Assembly: GCA_937872895.1 (NCBI GenBank)
Contig: CALMUP010000013.1
Span: 62,001-126,000, forward strand
Direction of reading: 5' to 3'
DNA from: an uncultured Verrucomicrobiota bacterium
GTDB taxonomy: Bacteria; Verrucomicrobiota; Kiritimatiellia; CAIVKH01
Length of the DNA stretch: 64,000 bases
Part shown: positions 26,501-35,875 of the stretch, in pieces
Layout: the number at the start of each line of letters is the position of its first letter
Numbering within the stretch: position 1 is the stretch's first letter
Notes under the pieces: model-generated
Databases searched by the model: none
Told to the model about the DNA's origin: nothing
The model's input: only the letters and a program-made list of their open reading frames with translations
Made by a program: the position numbers and the translations under genes

Positions 26501-27274
26501 TGTCCAGGATTCGCCGGATTGTTCCATGCGACCACGTGACTCGTTCCAGTCATTGAATGTCCCGACCACCGCAACCCGGCTTGCTGTTGGAGCATACAGC
26601 GAGAAGGTGACGGGATGTCCGCCGCTATCGCGGGAAGCGGCGTTATCCTGCGGCGAGGGAGGGGGATCGGCCCGTTCCGCATTTACCCGGACCAGCGAGT
26701 TTTCCACCCCGTCATTCAGAATGCGCTGGTCATTGGCGGGATCCGTCAACCATACACCATCAACCACCAGCTTGTAACCATAGTCGCCTTGCGGGAGGTG
26801 AAGGGTAATTCGCCACTCGCCGTCCCTAATCCGTCGAAGGGGCTCCTGTGACCAATGGTTGAACTCCCCGGCGATCATGACACTCTGCGCGGCCTGGTTG
26901 GTAAAGCCAAACGTGATCGGATGCAAAACCTCTTTCGGTTCGGTGTGAGATGCAGGTTCGGTTGCGGTGAAGCGAGACCAGATAGATCCATCGTCAAGGC
27001 GCACGAATGCCGGATTTCCGATGTCGCTTACCGGGAGTTTGTCATCAAGGATGAATCGGTATGTGACGTTCGTATTATCCCATTCCGGCTCAGCCTCCCA
27101 GATCCCGAACGCGACTTTTGTCATGGGAAATCGGGAGGTCGGGGCGCCCGATTCGGAGACAAATTCAAGTTCTGCCGAGGTGGCGAAGCGGTCGTGGAGG
27201 CGAATGGTGTGCGCCTCGACCGATGCTGCCGCGATCAAGCCAAATGCCAACCAGATCAATTGAACCATCCGCAT
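23567..27274 (-). CDS. Large exported protein with two glycogen-binding-like (CBM48/E-set) domains
   Basis: The product is 1235 residues with a signal peptide (about 1-22). Two AMPK-type glycogen-binding modules lie near residues 110-300: AGEFNHWSQEPLRRI...DYGYKLVVDGVWLTDP and VGTFNDWNESRGRM...THEYKFKADDHWLTDP. The remaining 900 residues are mostly helical, with repeats reminiscent of TPR (for example YERCLEISPYETSIYRSLSG), and no enzyme motif was found. AGGAGG six bases before the ATG at 27274 fixes the start. It may bind an alpha-glucan or simply use the fold as a spacer; the function is not known. It diverges from the BrkB fusion across 159 bp. Confidence 0.8.
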   Translation of the reverse strand: MRMVQLIWLAFGLIAAASVEAHTIRLHDRFATSAELEFVSESGAPTSRFPMTKVAFGIWEAEPEWDNTNVTYRFILDDKLPVSDIGNPAFVRLDDGSIWSRFTATEPASHTEPKEVLHPITFGFTNQAAQSVMIAGEFNHWSQEPLRRIRDGEWRITLHLPQGDYGYKLVVDGVWLTDPANDQRILNDGVENSLVRVNAERADPPPSPQDNAASRDSGGHPVTFSLYAPTASRVAVVGTFNDWNESRGRMEQSGESWTFSTTLSAGTHEYKFKADDHWLTDPNNPMLSGGVSSGNSVLEIAQPRTLVALDGPLIDPEAWRTTDPILLEQGSSLHPFQQELLRAWLVVQATDGHGLAVADGTLIQSGPPLLNPAGRWEWRVGMEQARLVITMTVTGRCMTLPLAHPVLASPHEWLAALRRDGNRLIPDGMVLNGPTSPPPDSAWAIARKAKSGKRPMADVFSINQMTAFGRTQGWSRPLLQDLATAYADLSQDHRYPAMGGWAPSVFAARAVVYAELGRGSEPRDKTMAYVLARIGRPRDAAELLPEDAAGFRGKLADILIHQRRDDVMAQTGTPDHYGFELAAGLESVPPAMNHLTRWQQAMMLRTLSELLEADEQTSLARMYLQASINLLPDDAVGHRLALMKGSVSAGHRHAATLLGLAGDARLWETALEGVLPILTDQPPGPAKRSRGRTASEKDIGSISRIYKNAFRTPMDFTTEAIPAPARLVLLRDQLNDAWWLNARFHGRHLYSRSGCEQLNRLMSPWKPLHPEMEAFTRFLMRRPLEEHPYKAIREGLEQNSRRADTLAFVSLVRKSFVTWLLDSAQELYPHTSRLQSDLVPDYIDEEDIHVFLSMDHLRSNIRRLSPADSRGYPGPGELPTPTDAKSLPDTLARSSFGINKRLAEAWNHRPEPEALEHARRFYERCLEISPYETSIYRSLSGILMDNGHFEDILSMAQTFPDTLEGLDATSMQRLGALAALELGHMEDARQMAERAAASWQGGAMLTHAYVMETAGEWEKSAAIVLAQDQRYDGNDHLYFLARTNPEEAKAKAAPLFAWLEQFSDLKTANDQNQFSFNEFKERTFEYAALGQWEKALWLLKPLAEAVQNDFIWFLLMTAGQKNGDQAAENLAEHVLANHVQNAFGEVARFNRGSRTWSQVVHAARVDGKNQPVFLFAALLAEERGDVNLAKRLLLHAQDPRQGVTGWFTIAWNEYRRLGGDPIAHARRTIPSGQQP

Positions 27275-27433
27275 GCCGCCCCTCCTTGATTGCTCCAGCG
27301 GTAGAGTTGGTGTGGGTATCCAATCGTATGTCGCGAATGCTCCCAAGGACCGACGGGGGTGTCAAGGGAATCAAACCGGTGGAACTCGATTACGAAGATG
27401 GTTCCGAAGTCGAACGTGTGATATGAAGGCATC

Positions 27434-28705
27434 GTGTCAGACAAAAAAACCGGACCATCCTTGTGCACGCGTATGCTGAGCGCCTGGCATCGCTCCCGGG
27501 CCGTCGCCTCGGCGTGGCTGGTGGTGCGCGCCGCGTTGCGGTCGTTCGGGGCCAACCGGTCGCTCGAGGCCGCGGCGACGCTGGCCTTCTACGGGTTCCT
27601 TTCGCTGATGCCGCTGCTGCTCGTCGCGGTCATCGCCCTCGGCTCGATCCTGCGGTCCTCCGATGCGGCATCGGCCGCGCTGGGCTCGTTCGTGCAGGAC
27701 CTGTTCCCGGGCTTCAACACGGCGCTGCTGTCCGACCTGCAGGCCATCACCGCCGGTGGTGCGCTCAGCCTGGTCAGCGTGGTGCTGCTGGTGTGGTCGA
27801 TGACGCCGCTCTCCGGCGCGTTGCGCACCGCGCTCGCGCGGATGTTCGCGATGCCGATCCAGCGCCCGTTCGTGCTGTCCAAGGCGGTGGACCTCGCCGC
27901 CGTGCTGAGTTTCCTCCTGTTCTTCCTGCTGCTGGTCCTGGTGCGGGTGTTCCTGCCGCCGGATGCCGCGGGCTGGCTGCGTTTCCTCTCCGGCACCGCC
28001 TTCCCGTTCCTGGTCTGCGTCGGCTTCATCGGCCTGTTCTTCCGCGTGTTCGCGCCGGTCCGCCTGACCTGGCGGCAATGGGTGCTCGGCGCGGTGTGCG
28101 TGACCCTGTTGTGGGCGGTGATGCGCGACGTGTTCGTGGTGTTCATCCGCTACAACCCGAATTACGGTTACGCCTTCGGCTCGCTAAAGGCCATGTTCCT
28201 CGTGGTGGTCTGGGTGTACTACGTCTTCGCCGCGCTGCTGTTCGGGGCGGAGATCATGGCCAACACCTACCGGCGCGACGCGTTGCTGCTGCGCGACCTG
28301 CTGCAGCCGGCGGATGCCCGCCACGGTGCGCGTTCGTCGCTGCTGAAGAAGTTCGAGCGGGACCTCGCCGACGGCGCGGTGCTGTTCCGCGAGGGCGATC
28401 CCGGCACGGAGATGTTCGTCGTGCTCGAGGGCGGCATCACGCTGTCGCGCGGCGACCGCGAACTCGCCGCGATGAAACCCGGCCAGTACTTCGGCGAAAT
28501 GTCCCTGCTCACCCGCACCCCGCGCTCGGCCACCGCCCGGGCCGCCGGCCGCACCCGCCTCGCCGCGATCACCCAGGGCAATTTCGACCTGCTGGTGCGC
28601 GAGAACCCCGTGCTGGTGCGCGGCCTGCTCGAGGAGCTCGCCCGCCGCCTCGCCGAGACCAACCGCCGCGTGCAGGCGGACGCACCGCAACCGCCGCCTC
28701 GCTAG
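27434..28705 (+). CDS. YihY/BrkB-family membrane protein fused to a cyclic-nucleotide-binding domain
   Basis: The product is 423 residues. Residues 30-285 have about six hydrophobic segments with the family features AATLAFYGFLSLMPLLL, LVWSMTPLSGALR and AFGSLKAMFLVVVWVYYV, characteristic of YihY/BrkB. Residues about 305-410 form a Crp-like cNMP-binding fold: GAVLFREGDPGTEMFVVLEG, GQYFGEMSLLTRTPRSATARA. The Glu-Met-Ser-Leu and Arg-Ser-Ala positions match cAMP-binding cassettes. It could be a nucleotide-gated envelope protein. The start is taken as GTG 27434; an ATG at 27473 is possible. It precedes the RND operon by 29 nt and may be co-transcribed. Confidence 0.88.
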   Translation: MSDKKTGPSLCTRMLSAWHRSRAVASAWLVVRAALRSFGANRSLEAAATLAFYGFLSLMPLLLVAVIALGSILRSSDAASAALGSFVQDLFPGFNTALLSDLQAITAGGALSLVSVVLLVWSMTPLSGALRTALARMFAMPIQRPFVLSKAVDLAAVLSFLLFFLLLVLVRVFLPPDAAGWLRFLSGTAFPFLVCVGFIGLFFRVFAPVRLTWRQWVLGAVCVTLLWAVMRDVFVVFIRYNPNYGYAFGSLKAMFLVVVWVYYVFAALLFGAEIMANTYRRDALLLRDLLQPADARHGARSSLLKKFERDLADGAVLFREGDPGTEMFVVLEGGITLSRGDRELAAMKPGQYFGEMSLLTRTPRSATARAAGRTRLAAITQGNFDLLVRENPVLVRGLLEELARRLAETNRRVQADAPQPPPR

Positions 28706-28734
28706 TCACCGATTTTGTTGTATATTCAACGCAC

Positions 28735-30162
28735 ATGAAGCGTTACGGTCCAACCGCCATGCTGATCCGCCTGTTTTCCATCCTGCTGGTAGCGGTGTTT
28801 GCCGTTTCCTGCGCGGGTACACGCCGTGCCGTGCCGGCCGCGCCCGTCTTGCCCGCGACGTTTTCCGCGTCCGGGGTGGAAGCCGCTCCCGAAGCCTGGT
28901 GGACCGCGCTGGGTGATCCCGACCTCGACACCCTGGTCCGGCACGGCCTCACCAACAACTTCTCCCTGCGTGCCGCGTGGGATCGCCTCGTGCAAGCCGA
29001 AGCCGTGGCCGCACGGCAGGGCGCGGCGCTGGTGCCGACGGTGGATGCCGAGGCATCGGCCGGCCGCACCCGCCGCGAAACCGGATCGCCCTCGAGCACG
29101 ACCTACGAGAACGAATACGGTGTCGCGCTGGTCGCCTCGTACGAACTCGATGTCTGGGGCCGGGTGCGCGCCCTGCGCGATGCCGCCGCGATCGAGGCGT
29201 CCGCCACCGAGCGCGATGTGCACGCCGCCGCGCTGACCCTGTCCGCCGAGATCGCCCTGACCTGGTTCAGCCTGGTCGAGCAACGAGGCCAGGCCGCCCT
29301 CCTGTACGACCAGATCGCCACCAGCGAAAAGGGCCTCGACGTGCTGCGCACCCGCTTCCGCTCCGGCCGCGGCGGCGCGGTCGATGTCCTGCAGCAGGAA
29401 CAACTCGTGGAGACGCGGCGCGGCGATGCCGAGACCGTGGCTGCGCGCATCCGCGTGCTCGAGAACCGCATCGCCGTGCTGGTCGGCGAGGTGCCCGGCT
29501 TCGCCGTGCCGCCGCGCGACACCTTGCCCGCACTGCCCGCCGTGCCCGCCACCGGCGTGCCGCTCGATGTGCTGCACCAGCGTCCCGATGTCGCACGCAG
29601 CCTCGCCCGCGTCGAAGCGGCCGACCGCCGGGTCGCCGCCGCGGTCGCCGACCGCCTGCCGCGCCTCGGCCTGTCCGCCGGCCTCTCCTCCACCGCGCCG
29701 GAGGTCGACGACGTCTTCTCCGACTGGCTCGCCTCGATCGCCGCCAACCTCGCCGGTCCGGTGATCGACGGCGGCGCGCGCCGCGCCGAGGTCGCCCGCG
29801 CCGAAGCCGCCCGCTCCGAGGCGATCAACACCTACCGCCAAGCCATGCTCGATGCGTTCGCTGAAACCGAGGACGCCCTCGTCCAGGAGCAACGCCAGCG
29901 CGCCCTGCTGCAAAGCCTCGACCGCCAGGCCGGGCTGGCCCGCCAGATCACCGACAACCTGCGCGACCGGTTCCTCGGCGGCAACGAGGACTTCCTGCGC
30001 ATCCTCACCGCCGAGGTCAACCGCCAATCGCTCGACCGCCAGCGGCTGGCCGCCCACCGCCAGCTCATCGACTACCGGATCGGCCTGTATCGTGCGCTCG
30101 CCGGCGGATTCCCGCTCGAACGCCCCGCGCCCGCGCCCCTTGAACGAGGAATGACTCCATGA
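28735..30162 (+). CDS. RND efflux outer-membrane lipoprotein (NodT/OprM family)
   Basis: The product is 475 residues. A lipoprotein signal ends in VAVFAVSCAG. The mature protein has the TolC-like duplicated coiled-coil pattern: ASYELDVWGRVRALRDAA, VLHQRPDVARSLARVEAADR and VIDGGARRAEVARAEAARSEA. It forms the outer-membrane exit duct of a tripartite pump. The ATG of the adaptor gene overlaps its stop (30159-30162). GTTGTATATTCAAC, 12 of 14 palindromic, lies just upstream at about 28718-28731 and could be an operator, but no regulator gene is adjacent. Confidence 0.93.
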   Translation: MKRYGPTAMLIRLFSILLVAVFAVSCAGTRRAVPAAPVLPATFSASGVEAAPEAWWTALGDPDLDTLVRHGLTNNFSLRAAWDRLVQAEAVAARQGAALVPTVDAEASAGRTRRETGSPSSTTYENEYGVALVASYELDVWGRVRALRDAAAIEASATERDVHAAALTLSAEIALTWFSLVEQRGQAALLYDQIATSEKGLDVLRTRFRSGRGGAVDVLQQEQLVETRRGDAETVAARIRVLENRIAVLVGEVPGFAVPPRDTLPALPAVPATGVPLDVLHQRPDVARSLARVEAADRRVAAAVADRLPRLGLSAGLSSTAPEVDDVFSDWLASIAANLAGPVIDGGARRAEVARAEAARSEAINTYRQAMLDAFAETEDALVQEQRQRALLQSLDRQAGLARQITDNLRDRFLGGNEDFLRILTAEVNRQSLDRQRLAAHRQLIDYRIGLYRALAGGFPLERPAPAPLERGMTP

Positions 30163-31379
30163 CATCCACCATCCCGCCCAGCGCCTCCGAACAACGCCAC
30201 CCGGTCATCTGGCGGTGGCTCAAGTGGATCCTGCCCGCAGTTGTCGTCATCATCGGCGTCGTCATCATGCAGGTCATGATCGCGACCGCGCCCAAGGCCG
30301 AACGCAAAACCCCGCCGCGCACCGCACGCCTGGTCGATACGCTGCCGGTCGCGCGCACCAACCTCCATGCCGTCGTATCCGCCATGGGCATGGTCCATCC
30401 CGCCCGCGAAGTCACCCTGCACCCGCAGGTCGGCGGCACGGTCATCGAGGTCCATCCGGAACTGATCCCCGGCGGCATCAAGGCCGCGGGCGATGTCCTG
30501 CTGCGCATCGACCCGAAGGATTACGAGCTCGCCCTGCGCCGCGCGGAAAGTGCGTTGGCCGCGGCCGAGGGCGATTACCAGTTGGAGCTCGGCCAGCAGG
30601 CCCTGGCCCGCAAGGAATTCGAGTTGCTCGGCCGCGGTGACCTGTCCGAGGCGGAACGCGCCTTGATCCTGCGCGAACCGCAGCGCGCCCAGGCCGAGGC
30701 CGCGCTGGCCAGCGCCCGCGCCGCGCTCGACCAGGCCCGGCTCGACCTCGAACGCACCACCGTCACCGCGCCCTTCCACGCCATCGTCCGCTCCCGTGCC
30801 ACCGACCTCGGGGCGCAGGTCTCGCCCTCCTCCCCGCTGGCCACGCTGACCGATGTCGAGGCCTACTGGATCATCGCCCCGGTGCCCGTGTCGCAACTGG
30901 CCTGGCTGGCCGTGCCCGAGCGCGCGGGCGAGACCGGCGCGGCGGTGCGCGTGCTGTTCGCCGGGCAGCCCGCGCGCGAGGGCCGGGTGTTGCGGCTGCT
31001 CAACGAACTCGAGACCGATGGCCGCATGGCCCAGTTGCTGATCGAGGTTCGGGATCCGCTCGCCCTCGCTCCGGAATCCGCCGGGTTGCCCAAGTTGCTG
31101 CTCGGCGATTTCGTGCGGATCGAGATCGACGGGCGTTGGACCGAGGATGTCGTCGCCCTCGACCGCCGCTGGTTGCGCAACCACAACGAGGCCTGGGTGC
31201 TCGCCGAAGGCAGGCTCGAGATCCGCACCCTCGGCATCCCGTTCCGCGGCGAACGCGAGGTGCTCGTCCGCACCGGCCTTGAATCCGGCGAGTTCGTCGT
31301 CACCACCGACATCGCCGCCCCGGTGGCCGGCATGCTCCTCACCACCGGCGAGACGAACAAGGGCGGAGGCCCCCCGTGA
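30159..31379 (+). CDS. RND efflux periplasmic adaptor (HlyD/MFP family)
   Basis: The product is 406 residues with an N-terminal membrane anchor (about 18-45). The lipoyl halves are VTLHPQVGGTVIEVHPELIPGG and APFHAIVRSRATDLGAQVSP, separated by an alpha-helical hairpin (residues about 125-205), and beta-barrel and membrane-proximal domains follow. It bridges the inner-membrane transporter and the outer-membrane duct. Stop and start overlaps on both sides (ATGA at 30159, GTGA at 31376) show a single coupled operon. Confidence 0.94.
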   Translation: MTSTIPPSASEQRHPVIWRWLKWILPAVVVIIGVVIMQVMIATAPKAERKTPPRTARLVDTLPVARTNLHAVVSAMGMVHPAREVTLHPQVGGTVIEVHPELIPGGIKAAGDVLLRIDPKDYELALRRAESALAAAEGDYQLELGQQALARKEFELLGRGDLSEAERALILREPQRAQAEAALASARAALDQARLDLERTTVTAPFHAIVRSRATDLGAQVSPSSPLATLTDVEAYWIIAPVPVSQLAWLAVPERAGETGAAVRVLFAGQPAREGRVLRLLNELETDGRMAQLLIEVRDPLALAPESAGLPKLLLGDFVRIEIDGRWTEDVVALDRRWLRNHNEAWVLAEGRLEIRTLGIPFRGEREVLVRTGLESGEFVVTTDIAAPVAGMLLTTGETNKGGGPP

Positions 31380-34300
31380 ACCACGGCGCGCGTATCGAGG
31401 CCGCGTCGATCCGCGGTCCCATCGCCTGGATGGTCCGGAACGGGGTCACCCCGAACCTGATCATGCTGTTCCTGCTGTTCGGCGGGGCGATCATGCTCTT
31501 CCACATCAAGCAGGAGGTGTTCCCGGAGTTCTCCCTCGATACCGTCACCATCACCGTGCCGTATCCGGGCGCGAGCCCCGAGGAGGTCGAGTCGGGCATC
31601 GTGCTCGCCATCGAGGAGGCGGTACGCGGCATCGAGGGCGTCAAGCAGGTCACCTCCACCGCGTCGGAGGGCCGCGGCGTGATCAACGTCGAGCTCCTCT
31701 CCGGCGTGGACCAGCAGAAGGTGTACCAGGATATCCGCCAGGAAGTGGACCGGATCAACACCCTGCCGCTCGACGCCGAGGAGCCGCAGGTGGTGCTGCA
31801 GATCCGCCGCCGCGAAGTGCTCGATATGCAGATCTATGGCAAGGCGGATGAATGGGTCCTGCGCGGCATCGCCGAGGAGGTGCGCGACCGCCTGCTCCAG
31901 AACCCCGGCATCACCCAGATCGAGCTCGACGGGGTGCGTGCCTTCGAGCTGCGCGTCGAGATCCCGCCCGAGGCCTTGCGCTCACTCGGGCTGACCCTCG
32001 AGGAGGTCGCCACCATCATTCGCCGCACCGCCATCGAGCTACCCGGCGGCAGTGTGCGCACCGAAAGCGGGGAGATCCTGATGCGGTTCAAGGAGCGGCG
32101 CGACTGGGCCGCCGAATTCGCCGACGTCCCCGTGGTTCTGTCGGGCAGCGGCAGCCGGCTGCGCCTCGGCGACATCGCCACCGTTCGCGACGATTTCGAG
32201 GAGACCTACCGCTTCGCCTCCTTCAACGGCTATCCGGCGGTCGGGTTCGAGGTATACCGCGTTGGCGACGAGACCCCGATCGGCGTGTCGCGGGCGGTGC
32301 GCGAAACCATGGAACAGATCGCGGCCAGCCTGCCCGAGGGCATCGACTACGTCATCAACAACGACTGGTCGGACATCTACCGCCAGCGCATGGAACTGCT
32401 CACCAAGAACGCCATCATGGGGTTCTGCCTCGTCCTGATCATCCTCGGCCTGTTCCTCGAGATCAAACTCGCCTTCTGGGTCACCATGGGCATCCCGATC
32501 TCCTTCCTCGGCGCGATCTTCGTCATGCCCGGCCTCGATCTCTCCATCAACATGATCTCGATGTTCGCCTTCATCATCGCCCTCGGCATCGTCGTCGACG
32601 ACGCCATCGTCACCGGCGAGAACATCTACGACCTCCGCCAGCGCGGCTACTCCAACATCGATGCCGCGATCGTCGGCGCCGGCCAGGTTTCCGTCCCCGT
32701 CGCCTTCAGCATCCTCACCAACATCATCGCCTTCCTGCCGCTGCTGTTCGTGCCCGGCCAGCTCGGCAAGACCTGGGCGGTCATCCCGTTCGTGGTCATC
32801 CCGGTGTTCGCCTTCTCGTGGTTCGAGGCGCTGATGATCCTGCCCTCGCACCTCGCCCACACCTCCAGCCGCGCCCGCAGCCGCCTCGGCGCCTCGCTGC
32901 ATCGCATGCAGCAGGGCCTCGCCCGCGGCCTCGAACGCTGGGTCGAGCGGCGGTTCGGACCGGCGCTGGACTTCTGCCTGCGCTGGCGCTACGTCACCGT
33001 CGGCGCCGGCGTTGCGCTGCTGTTCGTGATGGCCGGACTGGTGGAAAGCGGCCGCCTCGGCTTCATCCTGATGCCGCGCGTCGAATCCGACCGCTCCGTC
33101 GTGACCGCCACCGTTTCCTTCGGCACGCCGCAAGCCCGGCTGATGGAGGTGCGCGACCGGTTGATCGCCTCGGCCAATGCCGTGGTGGCCTCCGGGGGCG
33201 GGGAGGAATTGAGCCGCGGCGTCTTCGCCACCATCAACGACAACACCATCGAGGTCTCGATCTACCTCACCCCGCCAAGGCAACGCCCGATCACCACCAC
33301 CGAGGTCACCCGCCGCTGGCGCGAAAAGACCGGTACGGTGCCCGGCGTCGAGACCCTCCAGTTCGTCGCCGACCGCGGCGGCCCCGGCTCCGGCGCCTCG
33401 CTGACCATCGAGCTCAGCCACCGCGACGTCGCCACCCTCGAACGCGCCAGCCTTGCCCTCGCCGAGCGGTTGACCGTGTTCCCCAACGTGAAGGACATCG
33501 ACGCCGGCTTCAAACCCGGCAAGCGGCAGTTCGACTTCACCCTCAAACCCGAAGGCCGCAGCCTCGGCCTGACCACCGAGGCGGTGGCCCGCCAGTTGCG
33601 CGCCGCCTTCTACGGCGCCGAGGCCCTGCGCCAGCAACGCGGGCGCAACGAGGTCAAGGTCATGGTCACCTACCCGGCGAACCAGCGGGTCAGCGAGTTC
33701 GACATCGAGAACTTCCTCGTCCGCACCCCCGCCGGCCGCGATGTGCCGCTGATGGAGATCGCCGCGATCGAACGCGGCCGCGCCTACACCAGCATCCAGC
33801 GCCGCGACGGCCGCCGCACCCTGCAGGTCAGCGCCGATGTCGATCCCGTCGGCGAGACCGGCATCGTCAAGGCCGACCTTGACGCGACCATCCTGCCCCA
33901 GCTCGCCCGCGACTTCCCCGGCCTGAGCTACGGCTACGAGGGGCGCCAGGCCGACATGGCCGATACGATGACCGCGCTGCGCAACGGCTTCGGCCTCGTA
34001 CTGTTCTTCGTCTACTTCCTCCTCGCCATCCCCTTCAAGAGCTATATCCAGCCCCTCGTGGTCATGCTCAGCATTCCCTTCGGCGTCATCGGCGCGGTGA
34101 TCGGCCACCTGGTCATGGGCTACAACCTCAGCATCATCAGCGTCATGGGCATGATCGCCCTCGCCGGGGTGGTGGTGAACGGCTCGCTCGTCCTGATCGA
34201 ATACGCCAACCGCCTGCGCGCGGAGGGCATGAACGCCTACGAAGCCATCCATGCCTCCGGCGTGCGTCGGTTCCGCCCGGTCATGCTCACCACCCTCACC

Positions 34301-34489
34301 ACCTTCGCCGGCCTCGCCCCGATGATCTTCGAGACCTCCCGCCAGGCCCGCTTCATGATCCCGATGGCCCTGTCGCTCGGCTACGGCATCCTCTTCGCCA
34401 GCGTCATCTGCCTCGTGCTCGTGCCCGCCCTCTACATGATCATCGAGGATGTGCGGGAGCTCGGCGGCAAGAGCCCGGCAAACGACTAG
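31376..34489 (+). CDS. RND efflux transporter, inner-membrane subunit
   Basis: The product is 1037 residues with the 12-helix AcrB-like layout and two large periplasmic loops. The helix-4 acidic pair is present (GIVVDDAIVTGENIYD). In helix 10 the position of AcrB Lys940 is Asn (GVVVNGSLVLIEYAN), a feature of a divergent branch of RND pumps, so the proton relay must differ in detail. The start is a GTG at 31376 overlapping the adaptor stop. Substrate class cannot be told; drugs, lipids or metals are possible, although no metal-binding Met/His clusters are seen. Confidence 0.95.
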   Translation: MNHGARIEAASIRGPIAWMVRNGVTPNLIMLFLLFGGAIMLFHIKQEVFPEFSLDTVTITVPYPGASPEEVESGIVLAIEEAVRGIEGVKQVTSTASEGRGVINVELLSGVDQQKVYQDIRQEVDRINTLPLDAEEPQVVLQIRRREVLDMQIYGKADEWVLRGIAEEVRDRLLQNPGITQIELDGVRAFELRVEIPPEALRSLGLTLEEVATIIRRTAIELPGGSVRTESGEILMRFKERRDWAAEFADVPVVLSGSGSRLRLGDIATVRDDFEETYRFASFNGYPAVGFEVYRVGDETPIGVSRAVRETMEQIAASLPEGIDYVINNDWSDIYRQRMELLTKNAIMGFCLVLIILGLFLEIKLAFWVTMGIPISFLGAIFVMPGLDLSINMISMFAFIIALGIVVDDAIVTGENIYDLRQRGYSNIDAAIVGAGQVSVPVAFSILTNIIAFLPLLFVPGQLGKTWAVIPFVVIPVFAFSWFEALMILPSHLAHTSSRARSRLGASLHRMQQGLARGLERWVERRFGPALDFCLRWRYVTVGAGVALLFVMAGLVESGRLGFILMPRVESDRSVVTATVSFGTPQARLMEVRDRLIASANAVVASGGGEELSRGVFATINDNTIEVSIYLTPPRQRPITTTEVTRRWREKTGTVPGVETLQFVADRGGPGSGASLTIELSHRDVATLERASLALAERLTVFPNVKDIDAGFKPGKRQFDFTLKPEGRSLGLTTEAVARQLRAAFYGAEALRQQRGRNEVKVMVTYPANQRVSEFDIENFLVRTPAGRDVPLMEIAAIERGRAYTSIQRRDGRRTLQVSADVDPVGETGIVKADLDATILPQLARDFPGLSYGYEGRQADMADTMTALRNGFGLVLFFVYFLLAIPFKSYIQPLVVMLSIPFGVIGAVIGHLVMGYNLSIISVMGMIALAGVVVNGSLVLIEYANRLRAEGMNAYEAIHASGVRRFRPVMLTTLTTFAGLAPMIFETSRQARFMIPMALSLGYGILFASVICLVLVPALYMIIEDVRELGGKSPAND

Positions 34490-34606
34490 CCGGATGATTT
34501 CCTGCCGCTTCGTGCGACGGGTGACTGGAAATTTTCCTTTCATGGGGCATGGTGGTACCGGTAACGTGTTGGATTGGGCCGCGTTGCGCGGCGAGGGGAC
34601 ATGCTT

Positions 34607-35809
34607 ATGCTGGATGCCGTACTGGCCGAATGGCTGAATATCCTGGGACGTTGGATCCACGTGATCGCGGGTATCATGTGGGTCGGCAACTCGATGTTGT
34701 TCAATTGGCTGGACCGCAGCCTGATCCCGCCCGAGGACAAGGGGTCGAACCAGATCGGCAAGACCTGGCTGCTCCACGGCGGCGGGTTCTACTTTGTCGA
34801 GAAATACACCTCCGACCAGGTCCCGCCCGTGCTGCACTGGTTCAAGTGGCAGGCCTACACCACCTGGGTCACCGGCTTCATCCTGCTCGTCGCGGTGTAC
34901 TATGCCGACGGCGGCTCGTTCCTGCTCCCCGCCGGTAGCGGCTGGGCCGATCACCAGGCCCTGTGGCTCGGCCTCGCCTTCGTGTTCGGCGGCTTCGCCC
35001 TCTACGACCTCGTCTGGCGCCTGCCGGTGGCCAAGCGGAACAGCACCCTGTTCGGCGCCCTCTCGCTCGGCGTGCTGTTCCTCGCCACCTACGCCATCCA
35101 CCAGGTCTTCAACGGCCGCTCGGCCTACCTGCACGTCGGCGCGATGCTCGGCACCTGCATGGCCGGCAACGTCTTCCTGCACATCACCCCCTCGCAGAAG
35201 AAACTGATCGGCCAGATCGAGGCCGGCGGCGGCTACAACAAGGAGATGTCGGTCCGCGCCAAGACCCGCTCGATCCACAACAACTACCTGACCTTCCCGA
35301 TGATCTTCACGATGATCAGCAACCACTTCGCCGGCCTGTTCGGCCACGAATACAACTGGTTGGTCCTGATCGTCATCATGATCACCGGCGCGCTGGTGCG
35401 GCACTTCATGAATATCCGGTTCCACTTCAAGCCGTGGCTGGCCGGCATCGGCGGCACCCTCGCCACCGCCGCCGTGGTGCTGGCCGTGCTGCTGCGGCCG
35501 CCCGCGCAGGCGGTGGCCGCGGAAGGCGGCGAGGACCTCGGCATCCCGGTCTCGTTCGCCGAGGCCCGGGTCATCATCAACAACAACTGCCTGGCCTGCC
35601 ACTCGGCGTGGCCGACCGACAAGGTGCTCTCGCTGGCCACCGGCGGCGTGCACTTCGACTCGCCCGAGGAGATCCGCAAGTACGCCGAGCGCATCTACGT
35701 GCGCGCGGTCGAGACCCGTACCATGCCCTTCGCCGGCATGAAGGAAATGACCGAGGAGGACCGCCAAGCCCTCGGCCGCTGGGTCAAGCAGGGCGCGAAA
35801 CTTGAATAA
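34607..35809 (+). CDS. puuD: PuuD-like urate hydroxylase: membrane domain plus cytochrome c
   Basis: The product is 400 residues. The first 300 form about eight membrane helices with the opening EWLNILGRWIHVIAGIMWVG typical of the urate oxidase N-terminal domain (DUF989). The C-terminal 90 residues are a cytochrome c domain with haem site CLACH in NNNCLACHSAWPTDKV and the Met ligand region TRTMPFAGMKEM. PuuD proteins oxidise urate and feed electrons to the respiratory chain. No other purine-breakdown gene is nearby, so the substrate is assigned by family only. ATG 34607 is favoured over 34601 because AGGGG lies eight bases before it. Confidence 0.85.
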   Translation: MLDAVLAEWLNILGRWIHVIAGIMWVGNSMLFNWLDRSLIPPEDKGSNQIGKTWLLHGGGFYFVEKYTSDQVPPVLHWFKWQAYTTWVTGFILLVAVYYADGGSFLLPAGSGWADHQALWLGLAFVFGGFALYDLVWRLPVAKRNSTLFGALSLGVLFLATYAIHQVFNGRSAYLHVGAMLGTCMAGNVFLHITPSQKKLIGQIEAGGGYNKEMSVRAKTRSIHNNYLTFPMIFTMISNHFAGLFGHEYNWLVLIVIMITGALVRHFMNIRFHFKPWLAGIGGTLATAAVVLAVLLRPPAQAVAAEGGEDLGIPVSFAEARVIINNNCLACHSAWPTDKVLSLATGGVHFDSPEEIRKYAERIYVRAVETRTMPFAGMKEMTEEDRQALGRWVKQGAKLE

Positions 35810-35875
35810 ACGCCGCCGCCGCGGCGTCTGACCGCAACAGGACCGCGCGAACCGCGCGACCACGAGGAGACAACC

